The notes under the pieces: generated by a model
Told to the model about the DNA's origin: nothing
The model's input: the letters and a program-made list of their open reading frames with translations, nothing else
Databases searched by the model: none
Made by a program: the position numbers and the translations under genes
Assembly (NCBI GenBank): GCA_043748015.1
Contig: JAYTOA010000192.1
Location: 1 to 23,294, forward strand
Source of the DNA: JAIBBG01 sp043748015
GTDB taxonomy: Bacteria; Bacteroidota; Bacteroidia; Flavobacteriales_D; Sanyastnellaceae
Length of the DNA stretch: 23,294 nucleotides
Reading direction: 5' to 3'
Shown here: piece by piece, positions 14,985 to 22,456 of the stretch
Layout of the letters: each line of letters opens with the position of its first letter
How positions within the stretch are numbered: position 1 is the stretch's first letter

Positions 14985-16016
14985 ATGTCATCAAAGCTTA
15001 CTGAAGCACAAATAAAGCTAGCACAAGAACTCATCCAGCATAGTGAAAGTATTGTGATCACCTCACATAAAAGTCCTGATGGCGATGCTGTTGGTTCGTC
15101 TCTTTCCCTTTTGCTATTCCTGAAATCGCTAGGTAAAAAAGTGACGGCCATACTTCCCGATGGCGCTCCAGATTTCCTACAGTGGATGCCGGATTATAAT
15201 GAGATCATCATTTTCGATCAGGACACCGACAAAGCTGTTGCAGCCATTCAAAAAGCGGATCTCATTTTCGCACTCGACTACAATCATTTGGGTCGTGTAG
15301 GCGAAATGATGCAAAAAGAATTGACAAATGCATCGGCTTCATTCATATTGATTGATCATCATCAACAACCGGGAGATTTCGCGAAGGTGACCTACAGCGA
15401 CACTTCAGCATGCAGCACCTGCGAGATGATCTATCATTTCATTTCCGAATGTTTTGGAAAAGACAAAATCAATATACCAATTGCCTCATGTATTTATTGC
15501 GGTATCATGACCGACAGCGGTTCGTTTCGTTTTCCAAGTGTAACGCAAACAACACACAACATCGTGGGTGAATTGATTGCGCTGGGAATGGATCACGCAG
15601 ATATACATCGCAACGTTTACGACACTAACTTACTCGACAGACTCAAACTTATCGGATATGCATTAAGCGAAAAACTTGAAGTGATCAGTGAATGCGACAC
15701 CGCAATTATCTGGTTGACAGCTGATGAATTGAAGCGCTTCAATCATCGTCAGGGCGATACGGAAAGTCTCGTGAATCAAGCGTTGAGCATCAAAGGTGTG
15801 AAGCTCGCAGTCTTCGTTCGCGAGGGCAACAATGAGATCAAAATGTCCTTCAGATCAAAAGGCAGTTTTGATGTGAATCAATTTGCACGCACTCACTGGA
15901 ATGGCGGCGGTCACATGAATGCAGCCGGTGGCGCATCTTTCACTGATATGCCAACAGCATTGTCAAAATTGCGCCAGCTCGTCCTCGACACCAAATCACA
16001 AATAATCAATTCCTGA
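14985..16016 (+). CDS. DHH/DHHA1 phosphoesterase, NrnA-like
   Basis: The 343-residue protein has the full DHH architecture: HKSPDGDAVGS (28-38; H28, D32 and D34), LDYN with D98, the family-naming DHH at 124-126 in LIDHHQQ, and a C-terminal DHHA1 domain with the nucleotide-binding motif GGGHMNAAGG near 306-316. Proteins of this length and layout are NrnA-type enzymes that degrade very short RNA oligonucleotides and dephosphorylate pAp; some family members hydrolyse cyclic dinucleotides or pApA. Those options cannot be separated from sequence reading alone. Its stop codon abuts the ATG of the GldI-like gene with no spacer, indicating an operon. Cytoplasmic, Mn2+-dependent by family knowledge. 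Confidence 0.93.
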   Translation: MSSKLTEAQIKLAQELIQHSESIVITSHKSPDGDAVGSSLSLLLFLKSLGKKVTAILPDGAPDFLQWMPDYNEIIIFDQDTDKAVAAIQKADLIFALDYNHLGRVGEMMQKELTNASASFILIDHHQQPGDFAKVTYSDTSACSTCEMIYHFISECFGKDKINIPIASCIYCGIMTDSGSFRFPSVTQTTHNIVGELIALGMDHADIHRNVYDTNLLDRLKLIGYALSEKLEVISECDTAIIWLTADELKRFNHRQGDTESLVNQALSIKGVKLAVFVREGNNEIKMSFRSKGSFDVNQFARTHWNGGGHMNAAGGASFTDMPTALSKLRQLVLDTKSQIINS

Positions 16017-16544
16017 ATGAGAAATTCTGTTTGGCTCTTTTTCGCGTGTTCCTTGCTTCTTATCAGTTGCAATGGATGCAGTGATAAAAAAGAAATTACC
16101 AATGCCGATGTGGATCGCATACAAAAAGAACTGGTCCAGGAAAACAAAAAAATGCATGCCCGCGAAATGCAGGAGATCAAAGCTTTCATCGCGAAGAAAG
16201 AGTGGCCAATGAATGAGTCAACCACTGGTTTGCAATATTGGATATATGAAAACGGAACCGGTAAAGCCATCAAGAGTGATGACATTGTTTACATATCCTA
16301 CGACATCACATTGATAGATGATTCGCCTTGCTATAGCACAAGTGATGCACAGCCAAAGCGCATTCACGTGGGTTACGACAATGTAGAATCGGGACTGCAT
16401 GAAGCATTGCAGTTGTTGCACGTAGGTGACAGAGCAAGGCTCGTCCTTCCATCGCATCTGGCATTCGGATTTACCGGTGATTCCGGTAAAATTCCGCAAA
16501 ATGCAACAGTGATTTATAATGTGCACGTTGTAGGCGCAGAATAA
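16017..16544 (+). CDS. gldI: GldI-like FKBP-type peptidyl-prolyl isomerase lipoprotein
   Basis: The 175-residue protein has a lipoprotein signal with lipobox LLISC (C18 lipidated), a charged helical linker (about 28-62), and an FKBP domain (about 70-175). The FKBP landmarks are GLQYWIYENGTGK (71-83), a GLHEALQLLHVGDRARLVLP stretch (the G-x-x-E-A-L-x-x-L-x-x-G-D family pattern) and HLAFGFTGDSGKIPQNATV. This size and layout fit GldI, the Flavobacterium gliding-motility lipoprotein, which supports folding of exported proteins needed for T9SS and gliding. Genes for a DHH phosphoesterase and another FKBP flank it. It starts directly at the stop codon of the upstream gene. Assignment to GldI rather than another FKBP lipoprotein is an inference from size and neighbourhood. 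Confidence 0.75.
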   Translation: MRNSVWLFFACSLLLISCNGCSDKKEITNADVDRIQKELVQENKKMHAREMQEIKAFIAKKEWPMNESTTGLQYWIYENGTGKAIKSDDIVYISYDITLIDDSPCYSTSDAQPKRIHVGYDNVESGLHEALQLLHVGDRARLVLPSHLAFGFTGDSGKIPQNATVIYNVHVVGAE

Positions 16545-16555
16545 AATTTTCGCAA

Positions 16556-17464
16556 ATGAATCGACTGAAGAATTTCAAATACTTTTTTATACTGATCGTC
16601 GCGGCAATCACTACTCAAAGTTGTGACGACCATCCCGGTTATACAAAAACTGAGAGCGGCATTTACAAGAAAATGGAGCAGTTCGGCGACTGCAAACCAT
16701 CCATGGCTGATGCAGATTATTTCATCATGGACATTGCCTTCAAAAGCAATGCAAAGCCTGATACCGGATATCATTTTCAACTTCACCATCACGCTTTGCG
16801 CAAACAAACTCCTGCGGAAAAGGAAGGCGAATTGCCGGGACTCCGACTTATTCATCAACTCGATTCACTTCAATGTGGTGACAGGATTTCTTACATCGTT
16901 CCATTCTCGGAAATTGATCAATGTTTTCTCAGTGCCTTTGCTGAGGCATCTACTTACGGAATGGATGAAGAAATTACTTTCTCCGTTCATCTGCAGCAAA
17001 CTTTCGATAAGCAGGGATACATCGACTATCTCATGCATGCTTCACAACAATATGAATTGGGTGAAGCTGAAGCCATAGAGTTGTTGTTGATGAATGACAC
17101 AGAACATGGTTATGAAAAACATGGCGATTGCTTCATTCAATTCCTGCATGACGTTCCAGGAGATTCAATCATGGCGGGGCGTGAAATAAAAATGAGTTAC
17201 AACACGTTACTCTTCAACGGACGCGTTTTGGATGAGACCACAGAAATGCAATTCAATTTCGGAAAGCCGGGACAAATCATTTCAGGATTGCAGTACGCTT
17301 TAAGTTTTCTTACTGAAAATGATCACGCATTGATTTATCTCCCCTCCTATCTCGCATTCGGTGAAAAAGGTAACAGCAATGGCATAGTGCCTCCTCATAC
17401 TCCCATTGTTTTCGACGTTAAAGTGCTTGAAGTGAAAACAAAAGAGGAAATATCGCAAAAGTGA
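16556..17464 (+). CDS. FKBP-like lipoprotein with a degenerate first domain
   Basis: The 302-residue protein has a signal peptide with a probable lipidated C23 (ITTQSC; the lipobox is weak). The C-terminal third (about 205-293) is an FKBP domain: GREIKMSYNTLLFNGRVLDE, then F-x-x-G-x-x-G-Q-I-I-S-G-L-Q-Y-A-L, DHALIYLPSYLAFGEKG, and IVPPHTPIVFDVKVLEV. The N-terminal part (about 33-150) repeats the FKBP plan in weak form (SGIYKKMEQFGD at the start, then LIHQLDSLQCGDRISYIVP and TFSVHLQQ), so the protein looks like a tandem FKBP whose first copy has decayed or specialised. It lies 11 bases after the GldI-like gene and probably works beside it in the periplasm as a folding factor for exported proteins. 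Confidence 0.82.
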   Translation: MNRLKNFKYFFILIVAAITTQSCDDHPGYTKTESGIYKKMEQFGDCKPSMADADYFIMDIAFKSNAKPDTGYHFQLHHHALRKQTPAEKEGELPGLRLIHQLDSLQCGDRISYIVPFSEIDQCFLSAFAEASTYGMDEEITFSVHLQQTFDKQGYIDYLMHASQQYELGEAEAIELLLMNDTEHGYEKHGDCFIQFLHDVPGDSIMAGREIKMSYNTLLFNGRVLDETTEMQFNFGKPGQIISGLQYALSFLTENDHALIYLPSYLAFGEKGNSNGIVPPHTPIVFDVKVLEVKTKEEISQK

Positions 17465-17518
17465 TAACTCTTTTGACCGACATTCGTATTAAGAGGCGAT
17501 TAACTCCTTCACCCCAAT

Positions 17519-18949
17519 TTGAAGAAGCCTTTTATAATATCGTTGTTCTTTCATGTTTGTTCCTCGCTTTTCGCACAGGACAATCTTGGTATTGCCGGCA
17601 GTACGCGATCGCCGGCGAATACAGTATTCAACAATCCTTCGACCATTGTAGATTCTAGGGCTTTCATTGATATCAACTTAGTTGGTTTGAGTGCATTCGT
17701 GCGAAACGACCTTGCCTATCTCGATGGAAAATCATTTTCATTCGCCGGCTTAAGTCAAGTGAACTCAGTATTGCTCTCTGATAAAAAAGGACCATTCGCC
17801 GCTTATGCAGATGCGATGGTTCATGGCCCGTCATTTACGTTTGCCGTAAAAGATCAAGCCTTCGGATTTTATTCCGCTGCGCGTGTAGCTGTTGACGCTC
17901 GTGGTATTCCCGAAAATTTGAAAGGCGTCATCACCAATGGATTCCAACATCAGGAAGAAATGGGTAAGGAAAAAACCATTAAAAATCTGCGTGCTAATGC
18001 GCTTGCTTGGGGAGAACTTGGCGTGAGCTACGGCAGGATTCTATCGCGCGATGGTGATGCTATTTTACAAGGCGGTGTAACAGTAAAACGTTTGTACGGC
18101 GCTGCCGGCGCCGCAGTGAGGATCGACAACTGGACATACACAGTGCGTGACAGCACAAACCTGGAAACAAAAACTTTCACGGGTGAATATGGATTCAATG
18201 ATCCTACTTCAGGTCCGTTGATTGCTGCAAAGGGTTGGGGATTTGATATCGGATTCACTTATAAACTTAGGAAATCCGGTTCAGGAAATTATATGCCGCA
18301 TTCACCTTGCACTGATGGCGATTATAGATTTCGTGTAGGCGCATCATTACTCGATGTTGGTAAAGTGAGTTTCTCCGGACCTTTCTATCGCAACAGATTC
18401 GATCAAAGCGAATCACGCGACTGGCAAAATTTTCAAGGAACATCTGCCAATGAAGTGAGCGACATCGATAGCCTTTTCAACAGCAATTTCAATCTCGTTC
18501 AAGTGAATAGTCAGGACGGACGTTTTAGAATGAAACTTCCCACGGCTGTCTCTGTTCAATTTGATTACAACCTCAAAAAGAATTTCTATGTCTATGGTGT
18601 TGCCACTTATGGACTGCCAAGGTTGAACAGCACAGGTATTCAACGAGCGTCCTATCTCGGCGTTGCTCCCCGATGGGAAGTTAAACGATGGGAAGTGGCC
18701 ATGCCACTTTCTCTTTACGAATGGAAACATCCGCAGATGGGATTGTGTGTGCGCCTCAACAGTTTTATCATTGGTAGCGACAACCTTGCCTGGTTACTCT
18801 TCAATCGTGACATCTATGGAGTCGATTTCTATTGCAGTTTGAAGTACACGATTTTCAAACACTGGAAATGCACAACCGGCAAAATCAAGAAGGGTAAACC
18901 TGTGCCTCGCAAGAATGCGCACGAATCTGTGCCTTGTCCTACATGGTAA
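17519..18949 (+). CDS. Outer-membrane beta-barrel-like protein (possibly DUF5723)
   Basis: The 476-residue protein has a signal peptide (KKPFIISLFFHVCSSLFAQ) and then many short amphipathic strands with Gly/aromatic spacing, ending in strands near 420-445 (FNRDIYGVDFYCSLKYTIF). The opening NLGIAGSTRSPANTVFNNPS, with asparagine-proline near the N-terminus, is typical of Bacteroidota barrel proteins of the DUF5723 kind and of FadL-like folds. I could not confirm the exact family. The C-terminal ~30 residues are basic and contain two cysteines (CTTGKIKKGKPVPRKN ... CPTW), unusual for a barrel end. The start is TTG: no in-frame ATG exists upstream near it and the TTG gives a clean signal peptide. 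It lies 54 bases after the FKBP gene. Confidence 0.75.
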   Translation: MKKPFIISLFFHVCSSLFAQDNLGIAGSTRSPANTVFNNPSTIVDSRAFIDINLVGLSAFVRNDLAYLDGKSFSFAGLSQVNSVLLSDKKGPFAAYADAMVHGPSFTFAVKDQAFGFYSAARVAVDARGIPENLKGVITNGFQHQEEMGKEKTIKNLRANALAWGELGVSYGRILSRDGDAILQGGVTVKRLYGAAGAAVRIDNWTYTVRDSTNLETKTFTGEYGFNDPTSGPLIAAKGWGFDIGFTYKLRKSGSGNYMPHSPCTDGDYRFRVGASLLDVGKVSFSGPFYRNRFDQSESRDWQNFQGTSANEVSDIDSLFNSNFNLVQVNSQDGRFRMKLPTAVSVQFDYNLKKNFYVYGVATYGLPRLNSTGIQRASYLGVAPRWEVKRWEVAMPLSLYEWKHPQMGLCVRLNSFIIGSDNLAWLLFNRDIYGVDFYCSLKYTIFKHWKCTTGKIKKGKPVPRKNAHESVPCPTW

Positions 18950-19058
18950 ATTCAGCGCGAAGCCCGCTCTTCTTCAAAAAATTCAAAGCAAGATTTCGAA
19001 TCTAAAATATCTTCCACGTAAGGGAAACTTAGTTTATCCATCATATCCTTATGTCTTC

Positions 19059-19066
19059 TAAATTCG
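19059..19066 (+). promoter_or_regulatory. Candidate -7 box of the acyltransferase gene
   Basis: TAAATTCG differs from TANNTTTG at one base and ends exactly 4 bases before the ATG at 19071, the same geometry as at 14985 and 4365. A TTTA at 19033-19036 lies 22 bases upstream as a weak -33 candidate. The rest of the 121-base gap shows nothing else. Confidence 0.35.
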
Positions 19067-19070
19067 CATC

Positions 19071-20285
19071 ATGCAAGAGGCACAGATTGATGTATATAAT
19101 TTCGATGACATTCGTCCCTATTCCGATGTAGAATTACAGGAAGCTATTGGGCGTCTGATAGAGGAACCTTTGCTCATCAAAATGATGAAGTGGGTTTATC
19201 CGGGTTTGAGTAAAGCTGAGATTCACCGCATGTTTCGAGAAATCAAAACTGTTCAGCAATTCCAGGAAGAAATCAGCGCACCGGCAGTAAAGGTCATCAC
19301 CCAGATGACAACAAGTGGACTTTCATTTTCCAACGTTGAGCGCATGGAAATCGAAAAGGCGTGCATATTTATCAGCAATCATCGCGACATTATTTTAGAC
19401 AGTGCCCTGCTCAATGTGAGTCTTATGGAACGTGGCTACAACACCACCGAAATTGCAATTGGTGATAATCTGTTGAAGATGCCTTTTGTACGTGATCTTG
19501 TTAGGTCGAACAAAAATTTTATTGTTAACAGAGATGTCAGCTCAAAAGAAATTTACTACTATTCTTTGAGGTTGAGCAATTATATACGTGATACGATAGC
19601 AAGGCGAAAAACCTCCATCTGGATTGCACAGCGTGAAGGTAGAAGCAAGGACGGAGACGATCGCACTTCAACAGGATTGCTGAAAATGTTCGCCATGAGC
19701 AGCGACACCAATCTTGAAGATGCACTCAATGATTTACACATCACACCAATGTGCGTGAGCTACGAATATGATCCATGCGACCTGCTCAAGGCGCATGAAT
19801 TACTTCATAACAAACTCAACGGAAGTTATGAGAAAAAGAAAGGTGAAGATTTTCATTCTATGCTAAAAGGGCTTACCGGCCATAAGGGAAGAGTAAACAT
19901 TGCAGTAGGACGCGAGATGTCTGATGTGCTGGAGAGAATGCGGCTGGTGGCGAATAAGAACGAAAAAATACGTATGCTGAGTGAAGCCATTGATGACGAA
20001 ATGCATCGCATTTATAAACTCTGGCCAACAAATTATATCGCGTTCGACCTATTGACAGGAACCAAGGAATACAAAGATCAATACTCAAATATTCAGAGAA
20101 TTGCGTTTGTGAACTACATCCGTGGACATGTATTTCAATTGGCTTTTAATCGAAAAAAATCAGGATTGCCTGCAGAAAATTTCAATGCCAATGCGCGCGA
20201 AATTTTATTACAGATGTATGCTAACCCTGTGATGAATCGTCGCGACATCAAGAGCGAAGTCGCCGGGGCAACACGAATCCATTGA
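19071..20285 (+). CDS. PlsC-like 1-acyl-glycerol-3-phosphate acyltransferase family protein
   Basis: The 404-residue protein carries an LPLAT/PlsC-type core in its middle: FISNHRDIILDSALL (100-114) as the catalytic motif with H104, FIVNRD (150-155), and IWIAQREGRSKDG (183-195) as the EGRSRTG-like substrate motif. The motif is H-x5-D (D110) with an extra acidic residue at D106, instead of the standard H-x4-D. The N-terminal ~90 and C-terminal ~160 residues are charged and without membrane helices, so it is probably a peripheral membrane enzyme. It would acylate lysophosphatidate or another lipid acceptor from acyl-CoA or acyl-ACP; the substrate is not certain. It ends 5 bases before the T9SS cargo gene. 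Confidence 0.85.
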   Translation: MQEAQIDVYNFDDIRPYSDVELQEAIGRLIEEPLLIKMMKWVYPGLSKAEIHRMFREIKTVQQFQEEISAPAVKVITQMTTSGLSFSNVERMEIEKACIFISNHRDIILDSALLNVSLMERGYNTTEIAIGDNLLKMPFVRDLVRSNKNFIVNRDVSSKEIYYYSLRLSNYIRDTIARRKTSIWIAQREGRSKDGDDRTSTGLLKMFAMSSDTNLEDALNDLHITPMCVSYEYDPCDLLKAHELLHNKLNGSYEKKKGEDFHSMLKGLTGHKGRVNIAVGREMSDVLERMRLVANKNEKIRMLSEAIDDEMHRIYKLWPTNYIAFDLLTGTKEYKDQYSNIQRIAFVNYIRGHVFQLAFNRKKSGLPAENFNANAREILLQMYANPVMNRRDIKSEVAGATRIH

Positions 20286-20290
20286 TCGGT

Positions 20291-22246
20291 ATGCATTTCT
20301 CACATCTCATCCGTATTTGCACAATAGCGCTGCTCATCGCGGGTATTCATAACGATAGCAACGCACAATGTGGTGATTGCCAGTATCAGACTGATCTAAT
20401 CATCAATGGAAATTTCAGTTCAGGAAATTCAGGATTCACGTCCGAACTCAATTATGTGACAGGCCTCTTCTGCCCGCTTTGTCCGGAGAATACCTATACG
20501 ATCGGGTCTAACGCATTCTTTTACCACAGTGGTTTTTCCGGAACAGACCATACCAACCCACCAAGTGGAAATTTCTTCATAGCGAATGCTCCTGGACAGG
20601 AAGGCTCCGTTGTGTGGTGCGAGAATCTTACGGTACAACCTGATGTGGATTACACATTTACTTTTTGGGCACGCGACATCACGAACAATGCAAACGCTCA
20701 TCCGTTGGCATTGCTTCAGCCTTCATTCAATGGAGTGCTTGGCATTGATACTCTGGTGGCAGCCGGTGGTTGGGCTTCCCTTTCTGTACAGTGGAACAGC
20801 GGAACTGAAACGAGTCTTTTGCTTTGTATTGTCAATCAACAATCACAAACGGGAGGAAATGATTTTGGACTGGATGATCTCAGTTTTACAGCTTGTGAAA
20901 ACTATGTGTTGTCACAAAATGCTAACGCCGGACCGGATCAAAACATATGCAGCAATGTCATTTCACAACTCGGTGCATCGCCATCAAGCGGATACTCATA
21001 TTCATGGAATAATTCCACAGGACTTAATTCAACTTCTATTGCAAATCCGAATTTGCAGATCACTAACGTGACTGAATTTTCTTTGACGCAGACCTACGTT
21101 CTCACAACAGATTCTGCAGGTGTTGGATGTATCACCACAGACACCATTGAAGTGACTATTCTTCCTATGCCGTATTTTAATCTGGGTGAAAATTTTTCAA
21201 TATGCCCTGATACAACTACGATACTTGACGCGGGTATTGGATGGGATAACATTTCATGGTCAACAGGTTTGAGCACACAGACCATTGAGGCTTCCGCAGG
21301 TATTTATGCAACAACGGTTTCGTACAATCAATGCACTGCGACTGATAGTATCACAATTGGTTTTGTGGACTTACCAATTATCGATTTTGGTCCCGACTCT
21401 TCATTCTGTGAAAACGATGCGTTGATTTTGAATGCGGGTATTGTTGGAACGTGGTCCAACGGAACCATATCTGATCAACTTGAAGTCTTCAATTCCGGAG
21501 AATACTCATTTACTTATACTCAAAACAATTGTCAAGTTTCCGACACCATCAATGTCGAAATGTTTACGTACCCGTCTATTTCCATTACCTCGGATTCGGG
21601 TTTTTGTCAGGGTACAACATTGACCCTTGAAGCGACGATTTCCGGGTTGTGGAGCACAGGGCATGTCGGTAATTCTATCACCATTGAGCAACCCGGCTAT
21701 TACGATATTGTCGCTGCGAATGGCCCGTGTATTTCATCCGCCGGTGTCAACACGAATATGACCTTGCAACCTGTTGCACTTCTTCCTTTGAACTATTCCA
21801 TTTGCGAAGATGAGAGTCTTGAGTTGAATGCTTTTTTCGAATCAAACAGTTACTATTTATGGTCGAATGGAGATTCTACTTCATCCACTACCATCAATCA
21901 ACCGGGAAGTTATTTTGTAGATGTTGCGAACGTTTGCGACACTATTCGCACGGAAGTAACCGTTGACACTTATCCATGTTCATGGGCTATATATATTCCG
22001 TCTTCTTTCACACCCAATGATGATGATATCAATGAATCCTGGACCGTGCAGGGATATAATGTGACCAATGTGCGTGTGTACGTCTACAACAGATTGGGCA
22101 ATCTTATATTTTATGCGACGGATCTCGGTTTGCCTTGGACCCCGGGAACGGGAATTGGCGATGATGTCTATAACTACACTGTCGAGGCCATTAACTTTCA
22201 CGGCGACTCTGTGACGCGTCATGGTCATCTCTATTTGTTGCGCTAA
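20291..22246 (+). CDS. T9SS type B cargo protein with Ig-like repeats
   Basis: Starting at the ATG at 20291 the protein is 651 residues. It has a signal peptide (about 1-26, ending SNAQ), an N-terminal CBM-like beta domain beginning LIINGNFSSGNSGF (about 37-205), then five related repeats of about 65-80 residues, each with an (I/F)C-(E/P/S) motif and a W-S-T/N-G strand, starting near residues 216, 297, 363, 430 and 495. The C-terminal domain (about 566-651) is a type B T9SS sorting domain: YIPSSFTPNDDDINESW, then VYVYNRLGNLIFYATD, and a final GHLYLLR. The usual TPNGDGxND calcium-loop sequence is altered to TPNDDDINE. It should be exported and either released or attached to the surface. A TTG at 20282 in the same frame overlaps the upstream gene and is less likely. 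Confidence 0.9.
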   Translation: MHFSHLIRICTIALLIAGIHNDSNAQCGDCQYQTDLIINGNFSSGNSGFTSELNYVTGLFCPLCPENTYTIGSNAFFYHSGFSGTDHTNPPSGNFFIANAPGQEGSVVWCENLTVQPDVDYTFTFWARDITNNANAHPLALLQPSFNGVLGIDTLVAAGGWASLSVQWNSGTETSLLLCIVNQQSQTGGNDFGLDDLSFTACENYVLSQNANAGPDQNICSNVISQLGASPSSGYSYSWNNSTGLNSTSIANPNLQITNVTEFSLTQTYVLTTDSAGVGCITTDTIEVTILPMPYFNLGENFSICPDTTTILDAGIGWDNISWSTGLSTQTIEASAGIYATTVSYNQCTATDSITIGFVDLPIIDFGPDSSFCENDALILNAGIVGTWSNGTISDQLEVFNSGEYSFTYTQNNCQVSDTINVEMFTYPSISITSDSGFCQGTTLTLEATISGLWSTGHVGNSITIEQPGYYDIVAANGPCISSAGVNTNMTLQPVALLPLNYSICEDESLELNAFFESNSYYLWSNGDSTSSTTINQPGSYFVDVANVCDTIRTEVTVDTYPCSWAIYIPSSFTPNDDDINESWTVQGYNVTNVRVYVYNRLGNLIFYATDLGLPWTPGTGIGDDVYNYTVEAINFHGDSVTRHGHLYLLR

Positions 22247-22266
22247 AACATTTAGCACATATTTGC

Positions 22267-22287
22267 GTCGAATTGCGAAGATTCGAC
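22267..22287. terminator. Hairpin after the T9SS cargo gene
   Basis: GTCGAAT-TGCGAAG-ATTCGAC is a perfect 7-bp stem with a 7-base loop, 20 bases after the stop codon. There is no strong T run after it, so it is only a possible terminator. Confidence 0.4.
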
Positions 22288-22294
22288 CGTTATC

Positions 22295-22420
22295 TTTATC
22301 CCGCATTACGCTCTAGAACTACTCTAAAGCCATGTGTGCGGGATTCTCAAATCTAAGCGATTGAAAAATCAGCTTTCATCGCACAAAATTGGGCTTGGAT
22401 TTTCTATCGTTTGATATGAG
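22295..22420 (+). promoter_or_regulatory. Duplicated intergenic element, copy 2 (upstream of accD)
   Basis: Counterpart of 8115-8226. The distal part keeps CTTTCATCGCACAAAATTG and TTTCTATCGTTTGATATGAG, both nearly identical to copy 1. The block ends 36 bases before the accD ATG, with AAATTTTG (22429-22436, one mismatch to TANNTTTG) in between. It therefore probably contributes to the accD promoter. Confidence 0.5.
22298..22344. repeat. 8-bp inverted repeat upstream of accD
   Basis: ATCCCGCA (22298-22305) and TGCGGGAT (22337-22344) are perfect reverse complements separated by 31 bases. They lie inside copy 2 of the duplicated element; the pairing is not kept in copy 1. Confidence 0.4.
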
Positions 22421-22456
22421 CATATTGCAAATTTTGAAAAACTTCACTTAGAAAAT

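Noticed and set aside
16623..17078. 151-codon frame overlapping the second FKBP gene
   Set aside because: Out-of-frame shadow of a lipoprotein with a recognisable FKBP domain; no family features of its own.
20282..20290. TTG start for the T9SS cargo gene
   Set aside because: Overlaps the upstream gene's stop codon and adds only three residues before a better signal peptide start at ATG 20291.
20586..21071. 161-codon frame inside the T9SS cargo gene
   Set aside because: Out-of-frame shadow; the main frame has signal peptide, repeats and sorting domain.
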